Positions 9,208-17,795 of a DNA stretch of 39,308 nucleotides are shown piece by piece. Location of the stretch: IMG/VR virus record IMGVR_UViG_3300031746_001045, positions 1-39,308 of that record; one strand, given 5' to 3'. Position 1 is the stretch's first letter; every line of letters begins with the position of its first letter. Made by a program: the position numbers and the translations under genes. Below the pieces are notes generated by a model. That model did not search any database and had not been told where the DNA came from. It saw only the letters and a program-made list of their open reading frames with translations. The DNA comes from a virus.

Positions 9208-9492
9208 ATGCAAACAGAAAGATTAAATTTTGAGCAACCATCAAACGATTTAACCGCGATTGCTGATTTACAAAGAAAAAGTTTAATAGTTAAAAATGAC
9301 TACAAAACCGTAAATCCATACTCATCGGTAAATCCTGATGCAATTTCTGACGGAGATGAGTTAGGAAAAGGAACTGGTGTTTTCTTAGATACCGTAAACG
9401 GAGGTTCATCTGTTGATATAGTTGAAAGAAAAAATGAAATTAAAGTAAATGAGTATCAACCTAACAAACCTTATAGCACACCATCGGCTTAA
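9208..9492 (+). CDS. Small hypothetical protein
   Basis: 94 residues, starting MQTERLNFEQPSNDLTAIAD. It begins two bases after the preceding stop and its TAA overlaps the next ATG (TAATG). It is polar, with no transmembrane or catalytic motif visible. Only its strict operon spacing and uninterrupted frame support it as a gene. Confidence 0.65.
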   Translation: MQTERLNFEQPSNDLTAIADLQRKSLIVKNDYKTVNPYSSVNPDAISDGDELGKGTGVFLDTVNGGSSVDIVERKNEIKVNEYQPNKPYSTPSA

Positions 9493-9872
9493 TGAAACTT
9501 TACAACACTCTTAACAACCTTATATTAGAAGTAGCATCAAGAGATCAAATAATTGGTGCGATAAAAAATCGCAGGGTTTGTGCCATCTACTATGATGGTG
9601 ATGAACCAGGTGGTAGAGGGTTAAGGGTTATTGAGCCTGTTGCTTATGGTCTTACAAAAAAAGGAAATCCTGTTGTAAGGGCTTGGGACAAAGAGGGGGC
9701 ATCTCATACAAGTTATTTAGGAAAGAAACCTTTACCTGGTTGGCGTTTTTTTAGAGTTGATAAAATGCAATTTATAAGACCAACTCAAGAAATTTTTGAT
9801 ACCCCAAGGCCTAATTATAATCCAAATGGGGATAGAAGTATGGAAAGAGTCTTTATAAATGCTGTTTTTTAA
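9492..9872 (+). CDS. WYL-domain-like small protein
   Basis: 126 residues. The segment from about residue 22 to 95 (IGAIKNRRVCAIYYDGDE, then RGLRVIEPVAYG, VVRAWD, and PGWRFFRVDKMQ) follows the layout of WYL domains: a beta strand ending in YY, an Arg-Glu-Pro strand, an Arg-Ala turn, and a Phe-Arg-hydrophobic strand. WYL domains sense ligands or nucleic acid in bacterial regulators and some phage proteins. Here it stands alone without a DNA-binding domain. The start is coupled to the preceding stop. The call is by eye; an unrelated Sm-like beta barrel is possible. Confidence 0.5.
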   Translation: MKLYNTLNNLILEVASRDQIIGAIKNRRVCAIYYDGDEPGGRGLRVIEPVAYGLTKKGNPVVRAWDKEGASHTSYLGKKPLPGWRFFRVDKMQFIRPTQEIFDTPRPNYNPNGDRSMERVFINAVF

Positions 9873-9884
9873 AAAATTTAAAAT

Positions 9885-10496
9885 ATGAATAGTGAAAATG
9901 ATTTAATGCAAAAACTCATGATATCTAAACAGATCATGGATAAACACAACAACATGGAGCGTGGTAATTCTAGAAATATTAATATGGACTCAGAAAAGTT
10001 TTCATCACCAATGGTAGAAAGTTATGAGGCGCCTGCCGCTAAATATAACATACCCCAAGAATTTCAACAACAAGCCCCTCAACAAACAAGAAGTAACGGT
10101 CCGATTGAAGATAGGATTGCAAGTTCAAAGTTACCTGATGAAATTAAAAGACTTATGTTAGAACACCCAATTCAACAACCATCAATCGGATTGTCAACGG
10201 GAAGTGTTTTATCTGAAGAATTAATTGAGAAGGCTTCAAGACTTATGAACACAAGTCCTAAGGGCGACCCTTATAAAGAAAACCAACAACAATCTAAAAA
10301 GGTTCAGACAAACTATCATTCACAAATTGATATTAATGAAATTAAAAAAGTTGTTCGTGAAACAGTTGAGGAAGTTTTACAAGAAAACGGTCTTTTAGTT
10401 GAGAGTGAAAGTAAAAGTTCAGATATGTTTAAATTTAGAGTAGGTCAACATCTTTTTGAAGGGAAAGTTTTGAATGTGAAAAAAATGTCAAAGTAA
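9885..10496 (+). CDS. Hypothetical protein, possible virion assembly factor
   Basis: 203 residues. The N-terminal half is Gln/Asn/Ser-rich and probably disordered (stretches such as PQEFQQQAPQQTRSNG). It is followed by a helical part (EIKKVVRETVEEVLQENGL, about residues 153-171) and a short beta C-terminus (FKFRVGQHLFEGKVLNVKK). No family was recognised. It is the last gene before the terminator at 10520-10545, which closes the operon begun at 7856. Confidence 0.7.
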   Translation: MNSENDLMQKLMISKQIMDKHNNMERGNSRNINMDSEKFSSPMVESYEAPAAKYNIPQEFQQQAPQQTRSNGPIEDRIASSKLPDEIKRLMLEHPIQQPSIGLSTGSVLSEELIEKASRLMNTSPKGDPYKENQQQSKKVQTNYHSQIDINEIKKVVRETVEEVLQENGLLVESESKSSDMFKFRVGQHLFEGKVLNVKKMSK

Positions 10497-10519
10497 TTTT
10501 AAAAAAATAATATGTAGAG

Positions 10520-10545
10520 CCCACTTAAATAGAGTGGGTTTTTTT
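10520..10545 (+). terminator. Rho-independent terminator
   Basis: A perfect six-pair stem CCCACT/AGTGGG with a seven-base loop is followed at once by seven T residues (10539-10545). It lies 24 bases after the stop at 10496 and separates the small-gene operon from the homing endonuclease gene. Confidence 0.85.
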
Positions 10546-10579
10546 ATTGATTATATTTTACCTTTTGATAAGACTGGAC

Positions 10580-10587
10580 TATTTATA
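10580..10587 (+). promoter_or_regulatory. TATTTATA box before homing endonuclease gene
   Basis: TATTTATA ends 19 bases before ATG 10607 and directly follows the upstream terminator, as expected for a new transcription unit. It also overlaps a TATAAT hexamer, so an ordinary -10 box is an alternative reading. Confidence 0.35.
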
Positions 10588-10606
10588 ATAAAAAAACACT
10601 TTTATT

Positions 10607-11521
10607 ATGGGTAAAAAAATAGAATTAAATGAAGAATTCATCATTAAAGAATATTTGGAGGGTAAAAGTTCTTTAGTATTGGGGAAACAAATGGGGGTGT
10701 CAAAACCAACAATTTTAAAAATACTTAAAGAACATAATGTAACAAGGCAAAGGGATAGGTGTAAATCTTTAGACATTAAAAAAAATGGTGACAAATATAT
10801 TATTTTAAGGAAGTGTCCCAAATGTGGTGACGATATTAAAACAACTTCAAAATACAGGACGATTGCCTGTAGGAATTATTTTAAAGCAATAAAAGAAAAA
10901 TGTAGTTGTGTTAAATGTATGGGAGAATCTTTTATTGGTAATGGTAATCATTTTTATGGTAAAACTCACACTAAAGAGTCTAAGGAAAAAATTTCTAAAA
11001 GTCGTAAGGGTAAGGGGATTGGCGAAAATAATAGTATGTCAAATTTGGTTTGGAGAAAAAAAGCATATAATAACCTAAAGAAAAAATGGGATAGTGGTGA
11101 AATGGAACACGCAAGAAAAATTATGTCCGATACGATGAAGGAAACAAGAAGGTCAGGAAAACTTAAATCGGTAATAAGATCTAAAAAAGAAAAGGAAATT
11201 ATTATTGAAATTAAAAAAATGGGGTATGCCGTTAAACACTCATTTAAAGTTGATACTAAAATATGTGATGTTTTTATTCCCACATTAAATTTAATTATTG
11301 AATATAACGGTGATTATTGGCATTGTAATCCAAAAAAATATGATCCTGATTATTTTAACCAAAAAAAACAAAAAACAGCAAAAGAATTGTGGGAGTACGA
11401 TAAAAACAAGATTGACTTAATAAGAGAAAAAGGTTATAATTTAGAGATAGTATGGGAATCTGATTTAAATGACGACAATACATTAATAAATAAACTAATT
11501 AAAAAATATGACGCAAAATAA
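10607..11521 (+). CDS. Free-standing homing endonuclease (HTH, NUMOD3, Vsr-like)
   Basis: 304 residues with four parts. Residues about 8-48 form a helix-turn-helix (LVLGKQMGVSKPTILKILKE). Residues 70-104 hold paired cysteines (CPKC ... CSCVKC), a probable zinc ribbon. Residues about 112-140 match NUMOD3 (GNHFYGKTHTKESKEKISKS). Residues 205-290 form a Vsr-like PD-(D/E)XK nuclease with ICDVFIPTLNLIIEYNGDYW, a Trp-His pair and LEIVWESD, as in EDxHD-type phage homing endonucleases. Such enzymes cut alleles lacking the gene and spread by repair. It has its own terminator upstream and box, and ends five bases before the glycosyltransferase at 11526, so it looks inserted at an operon boundary rather than within an intron. 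Confidence 0.85.
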   Translation: MGKKIELNEEFIIKEYLEGKSSLVLGKQMGVSKPTILKILKEHNVTRQRDRCKSLDIKKNGDKYIILRKCPKCGDDIKTTSKYRTIACRNYFKAIKEKCSCVKCMGESFIGNGNHFYGKTHTKESKEKISKSRKGKGIGENNSMSNLVWRKKAYNNLKKKWDSGEMEHARKIMSDTMKETRRSGKLKSVIRSKKEKEIIIEIKKMGYAVKHSFKVDTKICDVFIPTLNLIIEYNGDYWHCNPKKYDPDYFNQKKQKTAKELWEYDKNKIDLIREKGYNLEIVWESDLNDDNTLINKLIKKYDAK

Positions 11522-11525
11522 CCCC

Positions 11526-12752
11526 ATGAATGGTCGTGAGAGAATCAGAGTATTGGTTCTCCCAAGTGACACTTCTGGGGTTGGCTGAGGTAAATTTCGT
11601 TCAGTCGACCCCCATGTTAAATTACAAAATCTATACCCCGAAGAATTTCATGTTGATATAGACTATACGCCAAAAATTATGGATATGAACTATTGGAAAA
11701 AATACCAAATTGTTCATTTTCACAGAAGTTTTGGGAATATAGATCATTGTCCTCAAATTGTTGAATCACTAAAAAGTTTGGGAATTATAATGGTTGCCGA
11801 TATTGACGATTATTGGTTACCAACAAAAGAACACCCAATTCATCAGTTGATTGTCGAGAACAAAATGCACAAAAAAATTGTAGATGTTCTAAAAGTCGCA
11901 AGTTATGTAATAACAACTACCGAGTTATTTGCAAATGAAATTAGAAAGTTTAATAAAAATGTGATTGTGTTACCTAACGCAATTGATCCTGAAGAACCAC
12001 AATTTAACCAACCAACTTTACCATCAGATAAAGTTAGAGTTGGGTGGCTTGGTGGGTCATCACACTTACATGATTTAAAACTTTTAGATGGTATGGTTAA
12101 TAAACTTGGTCAAATACAAGATAAATTACAATTTTATGTTTGTGGTTTTGATATTAGAGGTACTGTAACCGAAATTAATAAAGACAATGGCCAACAAACT
12201 CAAAGACCAATTAAACCAGAAGAAACTGTTTGGAAAAAATACGAAGAGATTTTTACAAACAATTACAAAATTGTTACACCTGAATACAAAATATTCTTAG
12301 ATAAATTTAAAGAAGAAGATTACCCAAAGGTTAACGAAGAAAATTATGTTAGAGTTTGGACAAGACCTGTAGATAGTTACGCAAGAAATTACTCAAACTT
12401 TGACATCTCATTATCCCCAATTAAAAACCATATCTTCAACAGAATGAAATCTCAATTAAAAGTTATTGAGGCAGGTTTTTATAAAAAGGCATTAATAGCT
12501 TCAAATGTTGGTCCATATACCATAGACCTTAAACACGCAATGAAAAACGGTGAATTTACGGATGGAAACGCACTACTTGTTGATGAGGTTAAAAACCACA
12601 GCGATTGGGCAAAAAACATTAAAAAATTGGTTGACAATCCAAACATGATTACCGATCTTGGTGAAAGGTTATATGAAACAGTAAAAGACAAGTATCACTT
12701 AAATACCGTCACAAAAACAAGAGCAGAATTTTACAAATCTTTAATTAAATAA
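11526..12752 (+). CDS. GT4-like glycosyltransferase with in-frame TGA
   Basis: From ATG 11526 the frame reads a Rossmann-type first strand (RIRVLVLPSDTSGVG), then TGA at 11586-11588, then GKFRSVDPHVKLQNLYPEEF and on without interruption to TAA at 12752. Phage glycosyltransferases of this type usually start with such a strand and loop, so the real protein should include it; Trp at the TGA position would fit. Downstream it has VADIDDYW, TTTELFANEIRKF, a VLPNAID strand, VGWLGGSSH at the second Rossmann domain and a C-terminal SPIKNH...KVIEAG motif, typical of GT-B enzymes. If translation restarted at ATG 11679 the donor/acceptor fold would lose its first strand and loop. Recoding, readthrough, mutation or sequencing error are all possible. 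It opens the glycan operon. Confidence 0.75.
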
Positions 12753-12754
12753 AA

Positions 12755-13480
12755 ATGATCAATATTCCAATTACAAAAATATTATTTTTAGACATCGAGA
12801 CAGTTGGTGGTTGCAAAGACTACCAAACTTGTATTGAGTCTAACCCAAGAGTCGCAAATCAATTTGACAAATACTTCGATTGGTTTCTAAAAAGATTTCC
12901 CGAAGATAAAGAATGGGGTGATGATAGGACAACAGAAGAACATATGGACATAGTGTTTAGAAAAAGATCGGCACTTGTTCCTGAATTTGCTAAGATTGTT
13001 TGTGTGTCTATGGCATTTGTTTTAGATAATGGCGAAACAAAAAAACAAACATTCTCTGGTGATGATGAGAAAAAACTTCTTATTGATGTAAGAAACCTAT
13101 TGGATCGTTGTCATAAATTGGATTTTTATCTTTGTGGTCACAACTTAAAGAATTTTGATATCCCTATGTTGGCAAAACGAATGATTATCAACGGCATTAT
13201 GCCATCAAAGATCCTACCCTCATACGATACAAAGCCTTGGGAAGTAAAAGCAATTGATACTAAAGAAATTTGGCAATATGGTGCTTACACCGCAATTGGA
13301 TCATTAGATCTAATGTGTGCATGTTTAGATATCCCAACACCAAAAGACGGAGATGTAAACGGTGGAATGGTTCATAGCGCATATTGGGAACAAAATAGAT
13401 TAAAAGAAATATCTGAATATTGTGAAAGAGATGTTGAGGTTTTAATTGATGCAATAATAAAATTAAAAAATTTAAAATAA
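12755..13480 (+). CDS. PolB-like DEDDy 3'-5' exonuclease
   Basis: 241 residues with all DnaQ/DEDD motifs: D13-I-E15 in LFLDIETVGG (Exo I), HNLKNFD at 129-135 (Exo II), and Y222-C-E-R-D226 (Exo III, y-type). The spacing and the long loop after Exo I resemble the predicted PolB-like 3'-5' exonucleases (DNA_pol_B_exo2 type). These hydrolyse DNA 3' ends with two metal ions and probably act in proofreading or repair during phage replication. It starts two bases after the glycosyltransferase and its TAA overlaps the next ATG, so it is translated as part of the same run. Confidence 0.85.
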   Translation: MINIPITKILFLDIETVGGCKDYQTCIESNPRVANQFDKYFDWFLKRFPEDKEWGDDRTTEEHMDIVFRKRSALVPEFAKIVCVSMAFVLDNGETKKQTFSGDDEKKLLIDVRNLLDRCHKLDFYLCGHNLKNFDIPMLAKRMIINGIMPSKILPSYDTKPWEVKAIDTKEIWQYGAYTAIGSLDLMCACLDIPTPKDGDVNGGMVHSAYWEQNRLKEISEYCERDVEVLIDAIIKLKNLK

Positions 13481-14100
13481 TGGATGAACTACATGACAAC
13501 GAAGAAAAGGAACTTGATGAACTTTTAAATATGATGAATTCAATGGGTGAAGACGGTGAAGACGGTGAAGATGATAACAACATAGATTATAATAATTTAA
13601 TGGATTTACTTGGAATAAATTTTGATGAATTAGAAGAAGAGTTTAAAAAACAATCAGTAACGATTGATGTTAAATTTAAAAAATCTAATGTTGATGCAAA
13701 AACGCCAGAATACGCATACCCTACAGATTCAGGATTTGATTTATATTCAACAGAAGAATGTTTAATTCTTCCTTTTGATAGGAAATTGGTACCGACAGGA
13801 ATTCATATTGATATTCCTGAGAACTATGAAGTTCAGATTAGATCAAAAAGCGGTTTAGCTCTCAAACAAGGTTTGATGGTTTTAAATTCTCCAGGAACTA
13901 TTGATCAGGGTTATACGGGAGAGATTCAAGTGATTTTGTTTAATACCTCAAAAGATAAAGTTAAAATAGAAAAGGGTCAAAAAGTAGCTCAAGCTGTTTT
14001 ATGTCCTGTGGTTGCAGGTAAATGGGTTAATCTTGTTGAAGACAAAGATCTTGATTCTAAAGACAGAAGCGATAATGGGTTTGGAAGTACAGGAATATGA
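13480..14100 (+). CDS. dut: dUTPase with acidic N-terminal extension
   Basis: Converts dUTP to dUMP and pyrophosphate, keeping uracil out of DNA and feeding dTMP synthesis. All five trimeric dUTPase motifs are present: I AYPTDSGFDL (79-88), II RSKSGLA (121-127), III GTIDQGYTG (139-147), IV GQKVAQA (166-172) and V DRSDNGFGSTG (195-205). The catalytic Asp of motif III and the C-terminal Phe arm are intact. The enzyme domain starts near residue 60; before it lies a very acidic segment (EDGEDGEDD) with no counterpart in standard 140-150 residue enzymes. It ends in TGA inside an ATGA overlap with the next gene, with TAG two codons further in frame. Confidence 0.93.
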   Translation: MDELHDNEEKELDELLNMMNSMGEDGEDGEDDNNIDYNNLMDLLGINFDELEEEFKKQSVTIDVKFKKSNVDAKTPEYAYPTDSGFDLYSTEECLILPFDRKLVPTGIHIDIPENYEVQIRSKSGLALKQGLMVLNSPGTIDQGYTGEIQVILFNTSKDKVKIEKGQKVAQAVLCPVVAGKWVNLVEDKDLDSKDRSDNGFGSTGI

Positions 14101-15506
14101 TCACAATAGGGTTTTCAACAAGAAGTCATAATCAAGAATATATTGATTATTTACAAAAAACATCAATGTATAAAGATGTTGAGGTTATTGAAAAAATTAA
14201 CAATGGTAATAAATCATTGTCTGAAGTTTACAATGAAATTTTAAATGAATCAAAGTACGATATTGTTATATTATGTCATGATGATTTAGAATTTGACACA
14301 AAAAATTGGGGAGATAAGATTTTAAAACATATTAGTAAATCACCCGAATACGGTATTTTAGGTTTGGCAGGATCAAAATATCTTGACAAGACCGCTAAAT
14401 GGTGGGAGGTTATGTCAACAATGTATGGTATTGTTAACCACAAACACGACGGTAAAAAATGGACAAGTACCTACTCTAAAGATCTTGGAAATAAAATTGA
14501 AGATGTGATATTGGTGGATGGTCTTTTTATTGTTGTTAATAAAAATAAAATTAAACATAACTTTGATGAGAACATTAAAGGATTCCATTTTTATGATTTA
14601 GGATTTTGTTTACCAAATTTTATAGATGAAGTAAAAGTTGGGGTAATGTTTGATGTTAGGGTAACACACCTTTCAATTGGACAAACAAACCAACAGTGGG
14701 AAAATAACAGAGTTGAGTTTTCTAAATCATACGAAGAAAATTTACCAATAGACATAAACAATAAGAGTCAGTCCGAAACATTTGTATTCATACATGACCA
14801 AAGTTTGGTTTTAGATTTTGAAACTAAATCTAAGTTTTCCAATTTGTATAAGTTTACATATGTCTTTTTAGGTAACAGACCTGTTGATAAAATTTCACAC
14901 ATACCAAATTTATTTATTGCAAGGGATTATGAAGATAATATGGAAGATTATCCATTATTCACTTCTTATACTGGATGGTATTTTCTTTGGAAAAACAATT
15001 TAATTAAAACAAAATATATAAATCTTGTGGAATATGATGTAATCTTAGATAAAAATTTTGATCAGATTCATACCAAGTTTTATAATGAAAACATTGAGAT
15101 GATTGGTTATATACCGTTTCCAATAAACCATTATCAATTCGTAATGAATCCTGAATGGAATGAACATATCTTACCAATAATTCAAAACAAACATAAAGTT
15201 GATTTGATAAAATACTTTAACAAAATTGTACAACAAAACCCAAATGCGATTTGGTCATCAACATCAAACACAAGTTTTAGAACTGACATTTTTGATCAAT
15301 ACATGAAATGGTTTGAACCTATTGGTAATCAAATTAAAGACACAAAAACTTGTGGTCACGCACATGAAAGATCAATAACTTTCTTTGCTCATTTAATGAG
15401 TAAGAAAATGTTAATAACAAATGGTATATTACAACACTTACAATTAGATTCACATAAGACTCAGGGTCATGAGGTGAATTTAGAAGAAAGTTTAAATAAA
15501 TTATAA
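14097..15506 (+). CDS. Two-domain glycosyltransferase
   Basis: 469 residues. The N-terminal half (about 1-215) resembles GT2-type enzymes of the StrF-like group: ITIGFSTRSHNQ, then ILCHDDLEF (residues about 58-66, the metal-binding acidic motif), and FHFYDLGFCLPNF near the acceptor site. The C-terminal half (about 225-469) begins ETFVFIHDQSLVLDF and contains FTYVFLGNRP and INLVEYDVIL, resembling a second, DUF4422-like glycosyltransferase module. The start overlaps the dUTPase stop (ATGA). The fusion suggests two successive sugar transfers by one protein; substrates cannot be read from sequence. Confidence 0.75.
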   Translation: MITIGFSTRSHNQEYIDYLQKTSMYKDVEVIEKINNGNKSLSEVYNEILNESKYDIVILCHDDLEFDTKNWGDKILKHISKSPEYGILGLAGSKYLDKTAKWWEVMSTMYGIVNHKHDGKKWTSTYSKDLGNKIEDVILVDGLFIVVNKNKIKHNFDENIKGFHFYDLGFCLPNFIDEVKVGVMFDVRVTHLSIGQTNQQWENNRVEFSKSYEENLPIDINNKSQSETFVFIHDQSLVLDFETKSKFSNLYKFTYVFLGNRPVDKISHIPNLFIARDYEDNMEDYPLFTSYTGWYFLWKNNLIKTKYINLVEYDVILDKNFDQIHTKFYNENIEMIGYIPFPINHYQFVMNPEWNEHILPIIQNKHKVDLIKYFNKIVQQNPNAIWSSTSNTSFRTDIFDQYMKWFEPIGNQIKDTKTCGHAHERSITFFAHLMSKKMLITNGILQHLQLDSHKTQGHEVNLEESLNKL

Positions 15507-15515
15507 TTATAAAAA

Positions 15516-16175
15516 ATGAATTATATTAGTTTTAGTTTATGGGGAGATAAACCAATTTATAATATAGGATCAATTAGAAATTCTGAATTGATAAAATTTA
15601 CATACCCAAATTGGAAAATGGTTTTGTATTATGACAATTCCGTACCAAAAGAAACAATTGAAAAATTAATTGAAAACAATGTGGAATGTATTGATGTTTC
15701 AGATTTAAACATATACGGTATGTTTTGGAGATTTTTTGCTTGTGATATTGAGGACTCTGAATATGTTTGTTTTAGGGACTGTGATTCTAGAATATCTTTT
15801 AGAGAATATTTGGCAGTAAAAGAATGGGTAGGTAGTGGAAAAACTCTTCATGTAATGAGGGATCATCCCGCTCATGGAGTTCCATATGGAAATGACGAAA
15901 TGGGTATTTTAGGTGGTATGTGGGGAATCAAATCAAAGAAAGTATCTATGAAAGATTTAATTATGGATTACACAATGGGTAAAACATTATCATACGGTTC
16001 CGATCAGTCATTTTTAAAATCTATATACAGACAATTTGTAAATGATAAATGTACTCACGATGAATTTTATGAAAAAAAACAATTCCCAATAAAAAGAGAA
16101 AACGGTAGATTCATAGGTGAAAGAATCAACATAGATGAGAAACCATTAACCAACGACCATTTAATTTTATTATAA
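15516..16175 (+). CDS. Glycosyltransferase-like protein, GT-A fold
   Basis: 219 residues starting MNYISFSLWGDKPIYNIGS. An acidic DXD-type motif lies in YVCFRDCDSRIS (about residues 88-99), preceded by MFWRFFACDI. This order is seen in small nucleotide-sugar-dependent enzymes of phage and capsule clusters. The later YGSDQSFLKSIY matches the usual Asp-Gln-Ser segment of this group. It sits among other transferases, nine bases after the preceding gene. Confidence 0.7.
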   Translation: MNYISFSLWGDKPIYNIGSIRNSELIKFTYPNWKMVLYYDNSVPKETIEKLIENNVECIDVSDLNIYGMFWRFFACDIEDSEYVCFRDCDSRISFREYLAVKEWVGSGKTLHVMRDHPAHGVPYGNDEMGILGGMWGIKSKKVSMKDLIMDYTMGKTLSYGSDQSFLKSIYRQFVNDKCTHDEFYEKKQFPIKRENGRFIGERINIDEKPLTNDHLILL

Positions 16176-16307
16176 TGAAAATCTTAGTTTCAATATTATA
16201 CAATAGATAACTTCAAAATTTACAACACAAATGACATAAAAAAAAATGGAAACAATTAGAATTAGCAATATAAATTAAAAATAAATTAAAAATAAAAAAA
16301 AACTATA
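16176..16307. other. 132-base AT-rich gap, possible gene remnant
   Basis: The only gap of this size in the glycan operon. It holds an 11-codon frame from ATG 16175 (MKILVSILYNR, then TAA), which resembles the first strand of a glycosyltransferase, followed one frame over by DNFKIYNTNDIKKNGNN and a stop. The rest is A-rich leader up to ATG 16308. No convincing promoter or terminator was seen. It may be the decayed start of a deleted transferase. Confidence 0.35.
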
Positions 16308-17063
16308 ATGTTAGAACCTAAAATATATTGTTGGTGGTTAAATAATGAAGATATGTCACATAACAGACATAACTCATTAAATGACCTAACGAATAGATCT
16401 AATTGTGAGGTCGTATTCATAACCAAAGATAATCTTAAAGATTACATATTACCTAACTATCCTTTACATGAAGGATATCAATACCTTTCAGAAATACAAA
16501 AGGGGGACTACCTTAAGTGTTATTTTATGCATCATTATGGTGGTGGATATTCAGACATAAAAAGAACTTTAGGATCTTGGATTTTTTTTTTTGATGAATT
16601 AAATAACAATGATAATTTATACGCAATTGGCTATGGCGAAAAGGACCCTGATCATGTTGCACGATTAGAACTTTGTGACTTAGACCCAACAAAATCAAAA
16701 TATTGTTTAGATTTCACAAGAAACGAAGATGGTACTAAATGGAGTTCAAAACACATAGTAGGTGGGTGGTATCATCTGATAGGGAATGGAGCATTTATAT
16801 GTAAAAAAAACACACCATTCACTACGGATTGGTGGAATGGATTAAATGAAAAAATGGATGGTTATTTAGAGGACCTTAAATTAAACCCATCATCTTGGGG
16901 TAGAGACGCTAAAGACCATGTAATCCCAAGTACTAATCAAATGTCAAGTTACCCAATAAGGTGGGCCGTAATAAATGGAAATATTTTCCATCCTCTAACT
17001 TTAAAATATAAAGACCATATTAATAAAAATTTACATTACCCAATAACCAGTAATTACCAATAA
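16308..17063 (+). CDS. Capsule-type / GT32-like glycosyltransferase
   Basis: 251 residues. It starts MLEPKIYCWWLNNED, then has the hallmark KGDYLKCYFMHHYGGGYSDI (residues 65-84), the sugar-binding DXD region of GT32-like and capsular polysaccharide transferases. In classical members the motif ends with two acidic residues (YxDxD). Here it is YSDIKR, with the second acid replaced by Lys, a variant that by memory also occurs in capsule-type enzymes. A conserved GNGAFICKKNTPF follows at about 157-169. It follows the decayed gap and is one base from the next gene. Confidence 0.75.
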   Translation: MLEPKIYCWWLNNEDMSHNRHNSLNDLTNRSNCEVVFITKDNLKDYILPNYPLHEGYQYLSEIQKGDYLKCYFMHHYGGGYSDIKRTLGSWIFFFDELNNNDNLYAIGYGEKDPDHVARLELCDLDPTKSKYCLDFTRNEDGTKWSSKHIVGGWYHLIGNGAFICKKNTPFTTDWWNGLNEKMDGYLEDLKLNPSSWGRDAKDHVIPSTNQMSSYPIRWAVINGNIFHPLTLKYKDHINKNLHYPITSNYQ

Positions 17064-17064
17064 A

Positions 17065-17784
17065 ATGAAAATAAGTTTAGTAATCCCCTCCACCCCAAAT
17101 CACTTCAGGTATTTAGATTGTATATTAAAACACTACGAAAATGGGACGGAAAAACCTAATGAAGTGATTATTTCGGTCTCAGAAGGAAATATAGTTAACC
17201 CCCAACTTGTAGAGGAATTAAAGTCTAAATATAATGATTCTTTTGAAAGATTAGAAATTGTATTAAACAACAGGCAAGTTATGGAAGGCCCAAACAGAGG
17301 TATTGGGTCAGAACACTCAACATGTGAGTACATCACTTATCACGATTCTGATGATATACCTCACCCACAAAGAATAGAGATAATTAAACATTTCTTTAAA
17401 AATTATGACATACTTCATCTAAATCATTCTTATAAGTATGAAACAGGATTTAATGAAATTAAAATTGAGGATATTAAATTTGCCAACACAAAAAAATTAT
17501 ACAGTGATCATTTTGGTGATGGCAATTACACCGAAAGACCTTTAAATTATTTTCCTGACCCAAACAATAAATCTTATGGGTGTTGCGTAGGTTTTTGGGT
17601 TTGCGGTGGACCAACAACAATTCATAGAAGTGTTTTAGATCATATTAAATGGAATCAAGATAAAATTTTATCATATGATTATGATTTTTGTATGGACACA
17701 TTATTCAAGTTAAATAAATCAATGGCCATTGATTCTACATTAATTTGGTATAATAAAACTTCAGACGCATCTTGGGCTTGTTAA
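17065..17784 (+). CDS. GT2 family glycosyltransferase
   Basis: 239 residues with a standard GT2 start (MKISLVIPSTPNHFRYLDC), the nucleotide-binding strand NEVIISVSEG and the metal-binding TYHDSDDIPHPQR (about 91-103). A later FWVCGGPTTIHRS marks the acceptor side. It is an inverting GT-A transferase; donor and acceptor are unknown. It is tightly packed between the GT32-like gene and 17796. Confidence 0.85.
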   Translation: MKISLVIPSTPNHFRYLDCILKHYENGTEKPNEVIISVSEGNIVNPQLVEELKSKYNDSFERLEIVLNNRQVMEGPNRGIGSEHSTCEYITYHDSDDIPHPQRIEIIKHFFKNYDILHLNHSYKYETGFNEIKIEDIKFANTKKLYSDHFGDGNYTERPLNYFPDPNNKSYGCCVGFWVCGGPTTIHRSVLDHIKWNQDKILSYDYDFCMDTLFKLNKSMAIDSTLIWYNKTSDASWAC

Positions 17785-17787
17785 TAT

Positions 17788-17795
17788 TATAAATA
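17788..17795 (+). promoter_or_regulatory. TATAAATA box directly before ATG 17796
   Basis: TATAAATA, the T4 late-promoter core, lies immediately before the start codon at 17796 with no spacer. That would require a transcript starting inside the gene, so here it may be chance in AT-rich DNA or a leader element. Confidence 0.2.

Noticed and set aside
16175-16210. 11-codon frame after the transferase at 15516
   Set aside because: Too short to be called a gene. Its similarity to a transferase start is only a few residues, so it is noted as a possible remnant.
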